A DNA stretch of 64,000 bases from Galdieria yellowstonensis. Its lineage: Eukaryota; Rhodophyta; Bangiophyceae; Galdieriales; Galdieriaceae. Numbering within the stretch: position 1 is the stretch's first letter; every line of letters begins with the position of its first letter. Below the pieces are notes generated by a model that was not told where the DNA came from, did not search any database, and saw nothing but the letters and a program-made list of their open reading frames with translations. Positions 11,401-23,747 of this stretch are shown here, piece after piece. The stretch is taken from positions 1-64,000 of the forward strand of contig JANCYU010000026.1 of NCBI GenBank assembly GCA_026122205.1, in the 5' to 3' direction. The translations under genes were made by a program, and so were the position numbers.

Positions 11401-14400
11401 AGCATCTTTGTTCAGATTTGCGTTTTTTGAAAGAAAAACTGGGTTTCTTAAGACCCACTGCAGCCTTGATGTATCTTTTGCTCCTTACGAATACATAAAT
11501 GAGTAGCGAAAAAGACACCATTCACAAAAGTTACACAGCAAAGTTGTACATAAAAGGTTCGTTGAAATTGAAGCGAAGAGTTTGATGTCGTATTTGGTGT
11601 TTCGCATGAAAACTCTGGGATAGAATACGAACTGTTAAAGTAACAGTCCATAGTGCCTTGACAAAGACACAGAGTTTCGAGTCAACTATCTTTTCCTGTA
11701 AATCTTCATTGCTAGTAACTCCTTGATTGTTACCATAATCCTTCGTGCCTTGAATTCTGTAAAAAGACAGAGATATGTCTCGCGAGAGTGGTCGTGAAAT
11801 ATCAACAGTCCGTTACCTGTGTTGTCTCGAGAAGTTTATATCCTGGATTCCTTTTCAACCTTCCAAAAGTATATGCCATGCAAACTCGAAAACAAGACAA
11901 CTCAACTCCGCGCAACGATTCAGTTAAGTGTCGCCTAGCTGAAAAAGATAAGTATATGTTAGCACGATTTGTATCCTGATTTCGCTTCAAAGATGCCACA
12001 TTTCTATAAAATTATTTCACTGAATTTCGTTGAAGCAACCGTGGTTGCCTTTTTAACATACAGAGACCTGAAGCCATGCCTTCTCTACAGGTCGAAGCGT
12101 CCGCTGATACATTCTGAACAACTATTGTTGAAGGGAACACAAAGTTTTCCCAGTTCTAACATCTACGTTCGTTGATTCAGCGACTACGTGCATACACAAG
12201 TATTTTACTAGTCCACTTTTGGAGAGAAATAAACAAAACTCCAAATACGATTAATTTTCTTCCGTGGATACGCATTCTTGCAATGACATTCTATCTTTCT
12301 TGTTCACATGATAGAGATAAAACGATAATAAAAAAGTCCAACTTCGCGTTTAATTCATCTAGTTCAGGAAGAATTCAAGAGGTGGACAAGTCTTGGATAA
12401 AACACTTCGGATACGTCAGTTGCTTACATTGCAGTCTACCTTACTATTAAAAAGATATGGCGCCTCCATATATGCAATAGTCAAAAGAAAAAAAGATAAA
12501 AACAAATATTTAACTCACAAAGATGCAAACAAAGGTTTTGAAAGTTTTGTCAAGGAAATCAGAAAGATATCATCACAAAATATAACAAGCCCTTGCTCCA
12601 TTAAACCACGAGCGCACTAAATACACTCAACTCCCAGTTTCATAAATACCGTGATCGTATTTTTGATTTCAAGCTCAACTAGTCTGAGCATACAGGATTA
12701 TGGCTAAGAAAAACAAACTTCTATCACAGAACAGATTTAGGACAAAACCTTGGAATCTTCCAACGATCTTTCGTCTCTTCAACAAAGACATGCACGGAAT
12801 AATAACAGCACCACCACTGGTCCACCCAGCTACGTTTTTTACAAAGCCACCAAGTAAAACTACAACAGTTTGTTGAACATATGAGAAAAGATAACCCTGG
12901 ATAGATTTCATCCAACTTCCTTTCTTTGCAAGGAGCGACTCCACAGCGGAGAAAGACAAACGACTTGAGAAGCTAAGCTGTTTCCGGAAAAAAGAGGCAA
13001 AAAATTTGCCCTCACACAAACAGTGCTGCTAATAATCAACACAGCTGCGACTGCTAGGAAGTGAAAATTCATCAAACACTAAATCTAAGTGGCAAATACG
13101 ACCAAGTGATGAGATTGCTTCTACGTAAACAACAAGATGCCCAGCTCAATTTCCGACGGACTGTAGGCTGCTACAGTGGAGGAAACGAACAAGTTGCTTC
13201 AAAGTCAAACCATTCCTGCTTCCATCAGCAAGCAATCAACAAAAAAACACAATTCTAGAAGCATAAACTTGTCCTGCTTGTCATCCAAATATCCCACGCA
13301 ACTTTTTTCAGGAACGGAACGGCTCTACCAAATTAACAGACAGCATTGTCTATCGTAAAACAAATTCAAATTGTCCTCGTAAAAATGTGGCAATGCGGAA
13401 AGGACAATTTTCTTTCTGAAGGTCTCCTCTGAAGGATGACAAACTAGTTGCACGACAAGTTGGCTCCCGCAACCAAAGCTGTAACAAGTCTATAATCTTA
13501 ACAGTGGTCTCCCGTTTTCCTGAAGAGAGACGCCACCAGTTATCTTATTAAATAAACACTGGCAAACAGCAACAACAGTATTGTTCAAACGAAAAACACT
13601 GCGCTTGTAAAAATTCTGTCTGGCTACACACAAGCATTCTCTGCCAATTCATTAGTTGATCTTGGCCTTGTTGTTGATAGTGGTTACTGTTTTGTTGGCT
13701 TATTTGAGTGTATTTTAGGTATAAAAGTGTAGTTTACGGAAGCATCATGTTGAATTTTTTTCTTGAGAACTGTTTCATACCGTTATTCTGTCGGAACGAC
13801 GATTCTCGTGCGGCAGAAGACAAGTTGAAAGGAGTGGATTCTCCAACCTCTGGGATACATGTTGAAATGCGGTTCTCCAGGATTTGTTGGAACGTTGTAT
13901 TATCCCACCGATTAGTGATGTCTTCCTATTCAAGGACAATATTTTCTTGAGTAACGTTGTGAAAGCCTCTAAGAGGAGGATAACTTCGACTATGAAGGGA
14001 TTCAAGTATCTCCCTGTACTCGAACCTTGACAAATTGTGAGAGTATTAATATGTCGAAGAGTCCTCATTCTGAGAAGGGAAAATTGCTCTCTCATATACA
14101 CCTCATATTTCATTTGAGCCCAAGTTGCCTGGAATTAACAAAAGTTGTCAGAGACTTCATAGTAAAGGGTTGGTACAGAGGTACAAAGAGTATTCTTTTC
14201 AAACTCGGATTGACTGTGTAATTTTCCAAGCTGACTGAAAGATGGATTGCAAGCGGCTACTATGGAACTCATGACGTAACTATGCGGAGAATGGGGTCAA
14301 AATTCACTGTCTGATTGTTTACATTCTTTCATACCTCAGTAGACTCTTTCAAATAGTGATATGCTCTGGCATCTACCTGTTTAGTGAGGTGCATCTCATG

Positions 14401-14630
14401 ATGGCCTTGTCGCCCTAAACGTCGTGGAACTTTCTCCCACACAAGTTGTAGTAGGACACGAATAATTTAGTTTTTACTGTTCATTGTATTCTTCTCTTAA
14501 AGTCTTTTGATTGCTGGTATTTTTATTAGCGAGTTTTTAATGTATCATTGTCCTAGACAACGAGTCATGAAAAAGTCATATCTTAAACTGCAATAGGCTG
14601 GCTATTGAATAATTCGAGAAGCCGTTGATT
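8480..14630. other. Gene-poor subtelomeric stretch
   Basis: Six kilobases with no ORF that I can link to a family. The longer frames are about 60-115 codons: a minus frame at 12675-13019, a minus frame at 13775-14113, and a plus frame whose first ATG is at 8992 and ends at 9193. All have ordinary composition and no clear splice partners. A short ATTATT-rich simple stretch lies near 11165-11200. I found no copy of this stretch elsewhere in the window by eye. It may hold very old pseudogenes below my detection. Confidence 0.5.
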
Positions 14631-14635
14631 TAATC

Positions 14636-15301
14636 ATGACAGACAAACAAGAACAGCTGTTAACAGAGACTTCCGCCCTTCTGTCTAAAGTCGCTAGGAT
14701 GAAAAACATTCTGGAGGGTACCTGTCGTCTTTTTAGCGTTTTATAATAACATCCGTTTTGTGATTGAAGAATTTCTTATTAAACGTCACTTTTTGGATCG
14801 ACGAGTTACAACTGTGCCTGCTAACGAACATTACCGTTGATCAAGACACTGTAGTTCCATATTAATATGTTGCCAACAAATTGATAGAAAACTAGGGAAC
14901 TTATCCTCGTTACTTTACAGTTAGATATATCGGTGTCGTTGAGAAGTGAACCGTAACTTAGAATGGAATAGCCTCCGGAACAGTAGTTGCTGGTTGCTCC
15001 TTAAAGGGAATATTTGACAACTTTTCTTGCTGCTATGTAATGCTTTGGTTATGTATAAGAGAGTCATCTTAACTTAATATGAAGCTTGTCTTTGAATGTC
15101 GCCAAGAATAGCAAAATATTATTTTCATGATTCCGAAAAGGATTACATAGTAAAGAGGTGCCTCATCCAGAGCTCAATCGATTGATCCTGTTCCGTTGAA
15201 CCTTTTTTTTCTCATCACTCCTATAATCTTCAGGCACTTGGATGCTAAGACGTGCTATGAGGCGTATTGATTTGATGCACAAATGGAACAATGCTGCCTG
15301 A
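14636..15301 (+). CDS. Possible two-exon mini-gene, unknown function
   Basis: Two pieces fit together in phase. Exon 1 (14636-14717) starts with ATG and encodes a polar helical stretch beginning MTDKQEQLLTET. Exon 2 (15234-15301) follows a strong pyrimidine-rich acceptor ending CTTCAG and encodes TWMLRRAMRRIDLMHKW before a TGA stop. Together they give 49 residues with amphipathic, coiled-coil-like character. Against it, the implied intron of 516 nt is about ten times longer than the introns of the confirmed genes here, and the donor (GTACCT) is weak. It may instead be a fragment of a larger gene or chance. I do not recognise the protein. Confidence 0.22.
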
Positions 15302-15430
15302 AGCCTTCAGTGGTCTATGTGGAGACTTGAAAAAAATCTGCATGCCGACCGCAAAACTGTTATGATAGTGCAAGAATTGAACGGGAGGCGCCGTAATGGC
15401 TGTGCATCAACGAAGTCTTTTGCTGCCTAT

Positions 15431-15905
15431 TTAGTTTCTTAGTACGTTATTTGGTTCTTTATACAGTTTGACATGTTTCAAAATGCTCTGATGCCAAGTG
15501 ATATTTATAGGTGTGACCTGGTATGACTTTAAATGTAAACTGCTCATGTAGTAGCGCTCCAGCCCAGTATTTTCATGTACTTCATTTGCTACGTAAGTTT
15601 GTCGCATTAGCCACGTGATGTTTTCTTCAAAGATTTTCCATAAAGGAATATTTTTACTAGCTGCTGCTTTGTAGTTTTGCCTAAGATAAAGTTTGCCTGC
15701 AATGCTAAGAATTGTACAATTGAGGAATACTCGGCAACGATGAATGGCAAATGTTCTTTTGCTAGGAGCGATAGCCAAGCTTATTGTTTTGAAGAAACCT
15801 CTCATATATAACACAATGTCGCCACTTGCGTTCACATGGTGGTTTGTTGAAATGATCAAAGTTGCTTTGTCGTTATGAATACTGACTATTTTGAGAAAGG
15901 AGCGT
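15431..15905 (-). CDS. Orphan ORF, possible gene remnant
   Basis: An open frame of about 155 codons on the minus strand, bounded upstream by a TAA near 15910. It has no ATG at its head; the nearest in-frame candidate is internal. The translation looks protein-like, with a long mixed hydrophobic segment and no low complexity. It includes the runs ATLIISTNHHVNASGDI and KNIPLWKIFEENITW. I do not recognise a family. It could be a middle or last exon of a gene whose other exons have been lost, since no good acceptor with a matching upstream exon was evident. Confidence 0.3.
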
Positions 15906-16930
15906 TACTTTGAATCGGAAAGCCTTTGCAACCGTGCTAACTAGTTTTTTAATATGGAGAAACTCTGACATCTTTTTGCGCAGTTTGACTGTTGTAGTTT
16001 AACATCCTTCAACTATCAAACCAAGCTTTCATCTTGGTACGTTGAGTACCACTAGAGTTGCCTACTTTGACAGGGAGCAGATAGTACAAATTTCACAATT
16101 TGATACGTCGTTGTCCACTGAACTGCTGAATTTTACTTTCGAAAGAATCAAATCTATAACGCATAGTTACAGCAATATAGCATTGTATTTTGAATTACAG
16201 ATCAGGTGAGGAAATCGTTAATGAACAGTGAAAGCGCTACCGTACTCTTGAGTTGTTCGGTCGTACGATAAACACAAATTTGGACAAATTCCTGCTTGTT
16301 GACCTCCGAAACGTTGCTATAAAGATACATCAGAATGAGTGGAACACACCAGTCCGGATGTTAGGCTTACACACGTAGTTCTGAAACCTGTATATGCATA
16401 CTTGTCGAAACCACAACTGTGCGGAAGTGAGGTATCTTGGTGTGAATGAGTGCCAACAGATTGACTAGTACTGCGACTTTGACTAGGGTGGCTCAAAAAG
16501 TTCTTTCGTTGCAACTCAACGAGACGCGGGCCTCTAGTTACTGGCATGCGTTGCTTAGAGAATCCTCAGTACCTTCTCATAGATAATTTTCGTTACAAAG
16601 AGTTTTCTCTTCGAGCAAGATTTATACGACTTTCATTCCCTTTCAGTCAACCACTGGTGTTTTTAAAATGCGGTGTCGATACTTTGTTCTACATTCGCTG
16701 AGTGAGCTACGATACTTCTGGCAAGATCTTGAAATTGCCTCAGTCTCGTGAGACATATTCTTGGTTTCTGAAAGTAGCAAGTCGTTTAGAGACACTACTC
16801 AGTCTATAAAACCTGACGGAGTCTTTGGTTCTATCACCAAAAAGAGTCGCAGTTTGGTAAGCACGAGCGGTTAGAGCTATCCGATTTGCCCTTCCTAGAT
16901 GAATGCTCTTGTTGTTAGTAACTGACACTG
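15906..16930. other. Intergenic, no gene recognised
   Basis: About 1 kb of AT-rich sequence. A 76-codon minus frame at 16317-16547 begins with ATG, but its serine/threonine-rich product matches nothing I know. I see no RNA gene. Confidence 0.4.
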
Positions 16931-16939
16931 TGGGACTTG

Positions 16940-18900
16940 TTCATGTCCAAGAAACACTCAATGCTGGAGTCTACCTGAACCATGATGTCTTAAGGGAGAG
17001 TCGTTGAGACTTGGTTTACAGTTGATTTGGATATTTAAGTGTATTTCTTATGAAGCCGTCGTTTTGTCATAGTTGGGATCCTTTGCGTTTCAAAGTCGTT
17101 TTTTTACAAGTCAAAGGATGCTTAGCTTGTTAGTTATGGCTCTAGTCTGCTTATCACCTTTGCAGTGATCCTCTCGAGTTCTATACTTTATTCGTGTTCG
17201 TGAAAATACTTCGCATAGAATTGGGTTTTATGATTATTTTGCAGGAAAGTTGTCCAATATACCTGTATTAGTTGTTTGTCGTGCTCGGAAGAGATAGAGA
17301 GAGAGAGAGTAGAGCTAGCAGTTAGGCTTGAGTCTCTTTTCTTCCCCTAGGTTGGAACAGTGCAGTTCTGTCAGTAAGACCAGTCTCTACTGTGCTAAAA
17401 AAAAAGGAACGGTGTTCGTTTTTGAAGATCAAAGTCGATGGCTCGGTGCTGGGGCACCACAGAATGCTAACCTTCGTCCAACAAGGTGACGTGATGATGC
17501 AGAGTCTATATTTTGGTGTCACATTTTCGGAGCACTTTCTATTGCTTCTCTATAAGGATAGACTGCAGACTCACAAAACTCGGTGGAGAGTTTGTAGCTT
17601 TCGTTGTATTCCTAGCCAGTCTTTTTTATCGGTTCTCAAGTTGAAGGAAGGGAACTCATTAGCCTCTGCTTTGAACTCGTCGTTTTTCCGATATATTGAT
17701 TTGCAAATATGAACTTTAAAGTGCGTTTGTGTGACATTCAGAAGAATCGTGTAAATTTGACAACCTTCCTTGCACCTCAAGATAGTGTCTCATATGCTGA
17801 TGACGCGTTTATCATATACATACTGAATTGATGAAGTAAATAGTTTCGCTCGTTTTTGCTTGATACGTCAAATACAATTTGGTTGAAGTTGTTCTCGTTT
17901 GCACCACGTATCTTGGCAATAACAAACAATTACGTTGAGTTTACTTATTTGTTTGGTACTCCTTCCTCAAAAAAAAAGTCGCTGTACTTGGTATTTACCA
18001 GTGTTGTTCACGTTTAACTATTGTCCTGCTACAAGGAGCGAGTAGTTCACAACAAATGAACTGAGTTTTGCCAGTAATAATTCTGATTTTTACCTGTGTC
18101 TCACCTGCAGAAACTGTATGTAAACCGCAAGTTGAGTTTGCATAAACTAGCAGTCAAGTGTTTTGCTGGGTCGCTCGAAAGAAAAAAGTTATTCGGAGTT
18201 TGCAGAGTTGTATAATTGTCTGTTGCAAACAATATCCTTCCTATTTTCACTCGTTTGCACGCAGTTGAAGACATATGATGCAAAGTTTTGGTTTGTCTGG
18301 AAGCGACATTTATTCAACTAAAACCTGGTCGTACTTCTCTTTTTACGACGGACAGCTCGGCTTTGAACAAGACAAGGGAACTTGGGCCTTTATCGCAGTG
18401 AAAGGCAAAGTGCTCCATTTGCTTTTTGAGGGAAAGACTAGATGAGTCTATTCTGGCAAACCTGTTTCTATTCCTTGTATGCCTGTTGAAACAATATTGT
18501 TTGCTTGCTGCGTTGAGGTACTTTCTGATGGTTAGATTTCACAAGGTCGTGAATATTTTTTCTTAACCGTTGAAATGTCAAACTTGTTGTGAAAAGTAAC
18601 TTCGACGAGATACTGTAGACGCCTAGAACAATAGACAAGTGAAAATTGACGTGGCACTATCTCGTGTAGCAGAAAGAGGGTACCTAGAAACTGGCTTTGA
18701 TTGGGTTGTTTAACTGTTGAAGTTTATTTCTTCTTTATACGTTGCAGAAACTGCAAATACTGTCATCGTGTGGAAAGCGTTTGTAGAGATTGGCCACAGA
18801 TTATCTGTTTTTGAATAAGCAACACACACAGCTGAGAAAAAGCGAAAGGTTTATGTGCATAAATTCTTTTCTATGAAAGCTCGAGCTGGATAATACAGAG
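16940..18900 (-). repeat. Long dispersed subtelomeric repeat, copy A
   Basis: This stretch matches, with many substitutions, the segments at 53.05-54.95 kb (same orientation) and, reversed, at 41.27-43.2 kb and 27.76-29.65 kb. Landmarks are GCAGAGTCTATATTTTGG near 17500, a GAGCACTTTCTATTGC block just after it, and a block near 18300-18500 with GACAGCTCGGCTTTGAAC and GTATGCCTGTTGAAACAA. Open frames inside (for example 17392-17712) are not conserved as protein among the copies. I read it as a non-coding repeat, probably a decayed mobile or subtelomeric element. Strand is set so that copies B and C are plus. Confidence 0.7.
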
Positions 18901-19397
18901 TCACTGCATTACTGTGGAATGAAAAGGATAAAGCGAGAGAACAAGTACTAGTAGCACAGTAGTTGACTCCTCTCAATTTGGGAAATGCCTCGTCGGGTAG
19001 CCACCATGACAACTATTCCTAGCAAAATTACTCATACAGAAAATAATCACCATTTCTTAATATTTTATAGGTCGATAGAAAATCCAGTTACCAGAAAGAA
19101 GTTCTTTGAGGAACCTAAGAACAATGCGAACATTTTCAAGTAAAATCTCCTTTGATACGCAGCGAGGCAAGATTGTCTGTCTCTCTCTCATGAAGATAAA
19201 CCATTATTGAACTAAAGATGTCGTTGCCATAAAAATATTGTAATATCTATATTTCTAAGCTGCTTTGATTTGAGAACAATCAAGTTATCCTAACAATAGT
19301 ACTCAACGAACAGTTGGAGAGCGCGGGAATGGCACAGTGATTTGGACAGCGAAGCGATTCGGTGTGGCACGTCAGCACTCGATGTGAGCGGGAAAAT
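18901..19397. other. Spacer between repeat copy A and the first Hog gene
   Basis: No ORF of note. A locally GC-richer patch lies near 19318-19400, immediately before the promoter elements of the first Hog gene. It does not fold obviously as a tRNA. Confidence 0.4.
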
Positions 19398-19430
19398 GGA
19401 CACGTTGCAATCATCATAACGTTATAAAAG
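19398..19430 (+). promoter_or_regulatory. TATA-like box and upstream GGACACGT element
   Basis: TATAAAAG lies at 19423-19430, 60 bp before the ATG at 19491, a normal spacing for a core promoter. GGACACGT lies at 19398-19405, 17 bp upstream of the TATA box. The same octamer sits upstream of the TATA-like element of the second Hog gene. Their function is inferred from position only. Confidence 0.5.
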
Positions 19431-19490
19431 AACGCAACATATTTCAACATACAATCATTTTTGGATTATTCAGTGCCATCAACATCGAAG

Positions 19491-20672
19491 ATGAAAGTCT
19501 TCAAAGGTTTACTCTTTCTATTTGCTATAATTTCTCTCGTTGCTATTACTCAAGCTAGTGTACCCTTGCATGATAGACATTCTGAGAACCATATCGTTGA
19601 CGACAAGGGAAAGAGCAGCCAAAATATTCTGAGGAGTTTCAAACCAGAAAGCGAGACATTTCTTACATCCGTTACTCGAAGTTCAAATATATCAATAGGC
19701 GTTAGTTATTACAGTACTAGTGATACTTGTCAGGGGACACCGACGGATTCCTACAATGTTTCATTTACTGATTCCATTTTGAGCTCTCCTCTGTCACTCT
19801 ATGATGTCTTAAAACAACTGTTAAACATAACTGATTATGAATCCATTACCAAGAAATACACTGCCCAAATTACTGGATGCGGTCACAAGATGGACCTCAA
19901 ACTTTGCGATTCTAGCAGCAGCTGCATCAAGGTACCATTAGACGACTGCATCGACATCCCCAAGATGATTAGTGAGGTTACTCGTCTCTCAGTCCAAATA
20001 GTCAAAGGAGTGATTACTGGAAGTGTCCAAATTGGACTAACAGGGCCGGCTTGCTCTAGTGGAGTTCACTGTTTTACCGCAGACTCAAAACTCATTTTGG
20101 ATAATTTCCAGCAAATACAAATGAGTTCCGTTCAAATAGGTCAGCAAATTATGACATATGATACCAAAACACACCAAACAAAGCCAACCAAAGTCATCGG
20201 ATGGTTGGATAGACGAGATGATATTGCAGTCAGCTATTTGGAGATTACACATGAACTGGGGAAACTGAAAGTATCACCATATCATCTTTTAGGGAGAATG
20301 GACGCAGATCAACACATCACTCATATCTTTGCTACAGACATAAAGAAAGGCGACAAGTTCCTGTTTCACAATACATCAGATACCATGCCTAGTCAAGTTA
20401 CTCATATTCGACAAGTGAACGAAGTTGGTGCCTTTGCTCCTCTCACTTCTGAAGGAACATATCTTGTCAATGGAGTACTTGCCTCGTGCTACGCTCACTT
20501 TGCCTCGCACAATATGGCTCATGTCGCTTTCGCTCCTTACCGATTGTACTACTCGCTGACTGGCAACTTGATCAGTCCTCAAACTGATAGTTATATTCAA
20601 ATACTGAAGTCTACTCTCCAGTGGAGTCGTCATTTTCGTCTCGTTTCGAATGGAATCGTTACCTCCAAGTAG
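19491..20672 (+). CDS. Secreted Hog (Hedgehog-type Hint) domain protein 1
   Basis: Single-exon gene, 393 residues. The frame opens earlier, but the first ATG is at 19491 and gives a clean signal peptide (MKVFKGLLFLFAI..., cleavage probably after Ala22). Residues about 60-165 form an N-terminal domain with cysteines at 80, 130, 139, 145 and 153. Residues 194 to about 356 are a Hog domain. It has the nucleophile cysteine in HCFTADS, an SPYHLL motif where Hedgehog has TxxH, then GAFAPLTSEGTYLVNG, SCYA, and an AHVAFAPYR tail close to animal Hedgehog. In that family the domain cleaves itself off through a thioester at the cysteine and releases the N-terminal part. No Hedge signalling domain is present. 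The N-terminal domain is shared with the second Hog gene and unassigned. A decayed copy lies near 46.0-46.37 kb. Confidence 0.9.
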   Translation: MKVFKGLLFLFAIISLVAITQASVPLHDRHSENHIVDDKGKSSQNILRSFKPESETFLTSVTRSSNISIGVSYYSTSDTCQGTPTDSYNVSFTDSILSSPLSLYDVLKQLLNITDYESITKKYTAQITGCGHKMDLKLCDSSSSCIKVPLDDCIDIPKMISEVTRLSVQIVKGVITGSVQIGLTGPACSSGVHCFTADSKLILDNFQQIQMSSVQIGQQIMTYDTKTHQTKPTKVIGWLDRRDDIAVSYLEITHELGKLKVSPYHLLGRMDADQHITHIFATDIKKGDKFLFHNTSDTMPSQVTHIRQVNEVGAFAPLTSEGTYLVNGVLASCYAHFASHNMAHVAFAPYRLYYSLTGNLISPQTDSYIQILKSTLQWSRHFRLVSNGIVTSK

Positions 20673-23640
20673 TTTCTGTGATAATGGCCTTTGTTAGTGT
20701 TTCTGCTTTGTTCTTTGTCGTCATTAAATATGGTTTGTTTCAATAGTCTCATGAAAGAGGGCTAAAAAGTTTTTCTGCTTTCATTGGTTTTCTAGCAACA
20801 TCAGCAATGCTTAATGTTTTTTGTCAAGAAAACTCAAACTTGGACGCGGCTGTATATAACAAGGAATGAATTCCACTTTTCAGGGCTACTAAAGTCCAAA
20901 TCTGTTGCGCTGCCGCATCTTTGAAGCAGTAATATAATATGCATCGGATGCTTGATATCTTCAGTGCTGAAAGCGTATTTTAGTGGAATATTCTCTTCCT
21001 ACTTTCACCAGGACATCCAAGTGCAGAAGGATTCCATATAGTCAAAATAGAAACATTCGGAACTTAATCGGAGAACCAATTCTGCGTAGATATAAATAAA
21101 GGAGAAAATATGGATTCTTCAAACAGCTTGAGGAACGAAGCGTCACTACAAGATGGCGCTATACTTGAACTCTCGATCCAAACTTAATCTGCATTAAGTA
21201 AAATCTGTCATTTAGAGGAGTCCTCCTTGCTGGTGACAAGTTATAACGCAAGACTCGTCTAGTAGTTTTGAGACAAAACCTCCTTTACCTTGTCAATAAC
21301 TAATTGAAGACGGACTAAATATTTCCCTTCTGTAGTACTATAAGAAAATGTTTCTTTTACATAAAAATAAAACTGGTAGTCCAAACTGAAGAACTTTTTA
21401 ACTATAACTCTTAGTAATGCCTAGCCAGGAAACAACAGCACAGAGTTCTGTTGCATTTAGGTAGTGTCTTGTAAGGAGAAGGCGATGTCTTTCCTTCGCC
21501 AAGGCTTCAGAACCGTCGCATCAGAATGCTTTTCCCTCAAGCTAAGCTTCTCTTAATTTCTAAACAGCTTGTAGGGCTAATAAGAACAATCAAGAATAGG
21601 AAAACTTAAAGACGTTTCTTAACTTGGTTTCAACTTAAGCAGAAGACTTCAAGATACTCAGTGTCTGGAAACATATGCATACTAAGCTTCATACTCCGTT
21701 ATCGGATTACTGCACTAGAATCAAGCATTTCTTAAAGGCACCTGGAACACTGCCACCGTACGGACCAAAAGCAACAACGCAAATAAAGTAAAGCATACTA
21801 CTAAAAGGTCTCAAGAAAAGATCCTTATTCTTCGGTAACTAGCAGTTTCACTTTTACTCAAAGACTGTGTCTGTCGAAAATTGACCTAGAAGGTCTTCAT
21901 CGACCGTGAAGTTCAGCTAGAAATAAACTTATTCTGCTGGTCAACTCAGTATATTCGACTTTTAGACCAAAGTAGTGCAGCTAGACTGATAGCGATTCCA
22001 GAAGACCTGCGAACTTGGACTGTTCTTTCTGTCAAATAATTTTGGCGGCAGAACGATAGCAAGAGGATTCTAACATTTTGATTGTTACGGTTGCTAGAGT
22101 TTGAGTCGCTTGTTAGATAGTAGTGTGAATAAAGCAGATCTTACAATGCAACTTTATTAATTCCTTTCCCCGATGAAGCATAAAGCTACAAGCTCAATTG
22201 TTTTCTTTTTCACTAGAAAATTGCTACGATACTACTGATATTGCTCATTGCGTCATTTTCGTATCTTTCGTGAGTACCAACTTGGTTTCAAAAGACGAGA
22301 CGGCTTTACAAACATTGTGTTCAGTATCCTTATATTCCCTTGTGCTTATTGGCGAGGGCTTGCGAAAGTCGTCTTCTCGTGTGCGCTGTCTTCTGATAGA
22401 CTTATGACAAGTTCATTTTTCTTAACCTTTCCCGGATACCGTCGATAAACGAGGACTAAGTTTGGCGTGCATTAGCTGGTTGATATTGTGATGAGCACGA
22501 GTTATTTGACCGTCTGGAAATATGTGGCTCAGTCGTTGGACCCAGTAACTCAGTTATAAGAACCATGAAACTTCTCGAGCTTGATTCTGACAACTTTCGG
22601 GTTGTTTAGTTGTTACTAAACATGTCTTTATTTGAACTGTTGCACTGAGAGAAACCGCTTGAAGATCTCTTTAGAATAGGAAAGGTTCTTGAAACTGCTC
22701 CGCCTCTAAATACTTACGCGGTAGTTGGGGAAAAGAAAACAAAGCTTACGTCTGCAAACGTATACCAAGTAGCAACACTAGAACCAGGAGCTTTCGGCTT
22801 CAAAGTTTAATAGACTCGTATAAAACGACATTTTCGGTGACGTCGTGATGTTTCCTTCACCAACTTCAAAGCATTCAAAGTTAATTTGCCAATATAAGAA
22901 CTTTGAGTCTGCTTTCCGCTGCAAACTTTCAAAACGGCTGAGAACGTTTTTCATCACAGCCTTACTTTCAACATGAAACGTAGCGATGTTGGTGACGGCA
23001 GGAGTAGATATGGTGTCTGTTGAAGCTACTCTTCAAACAAACGACTCAAACAAAGGCAAAGTATTCCTTCCAGTCTAGTAAGCCACAAGATATTTCAAAA
23101 GCAAGAGTCTCGAAAGAACCACGCTCTATTATGCAGTTCGGCAGGTCACTTGATGTTTACTACAAGTTCCTACTTATCTATAAACAAAGCTCTGCTAGTT
23201 TTGGTAATACCTTTTTAAAGTTATATCTTTCAACTCTCAAGGAACAACACTCGCATTTCTTAAAGCTTGGAGACTCCCAGTCGTTTGTATGGATAAGAGG
23301 TTTCAATCTTCTCTATGTTTGCTACTTTTTCATCTAAAGTTCTTTACCTATAACCCAAAAACAGTACGCATCTATCTTGGAAATTTGTGAACTTGCCGAG
23401 AACACTGAAAGAAGTTGATATTACTCGTTGTCTATTGCGGACTTGATAACTGGCGTTCTTCATTAGTTGTTCGTTCAGACCAAGTAAGGAGTATAACTGC
23501 AACTTCTTACATCGATTTCTGTTGATTTTGTGGCTGTACTTGGACTTCAACAAAAAGTATAGATATTTCAGCATCAATCTATCGTAAACTAATAAGTAAG
23601 CGTCGATGGGACGCTGACAGACAGGCCAGCACAGCGTCGA
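20673..23640. other. Intergenic between the two Hog genes
   Basis: About 3 kb without a recognisable gene. Frames of 60-105 codons (for example 23020-23337 plus and 23344-23658 minus) have no family resemblance, and some start at non-ATG codons. I saw no repeat shared with the rest of the window. Confidence 0.45.
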
Positions 23641-23644
23641 AGAG

Positions 23645-23691
23645 GGACACGTAATCACAAGACGTGTCTATTTGGGACAACCCTTTAAATA
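23645..23691 (+). promoter_or_regulatory. Inverted repeat and TATA-like element before Hog gene 2
   Basis: GACACGT (23646-23652) and ACGTGTC (23662-23668) form a perfect 7-bp inverted repeat with a 9-bp gap. The left arm with its preceding G gives the GGACACGT octamer also seen before the first Hog gene. TTTAAATA at 23684-23691 is a plausible TATA-like element 57 bp before the ATG. Shared upstream elements suggest common control of the two genes. This is inference from sequence alone. Confidence 0.4.
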
Positions 23692-23747
23692 ACGGTACGA
23701 AATCATTATGACAGCAATTTATTGTTTTCTGTTTTCTCGGTCCAAGT

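Noticed and set aside
19461..19490. N-terminal extension of Hog protein 1 by ten residues.
   Set aside because: The upstream codon is TTG. The ATG at 19491 gives a standard signal peptide and fits the TATA box spacing.
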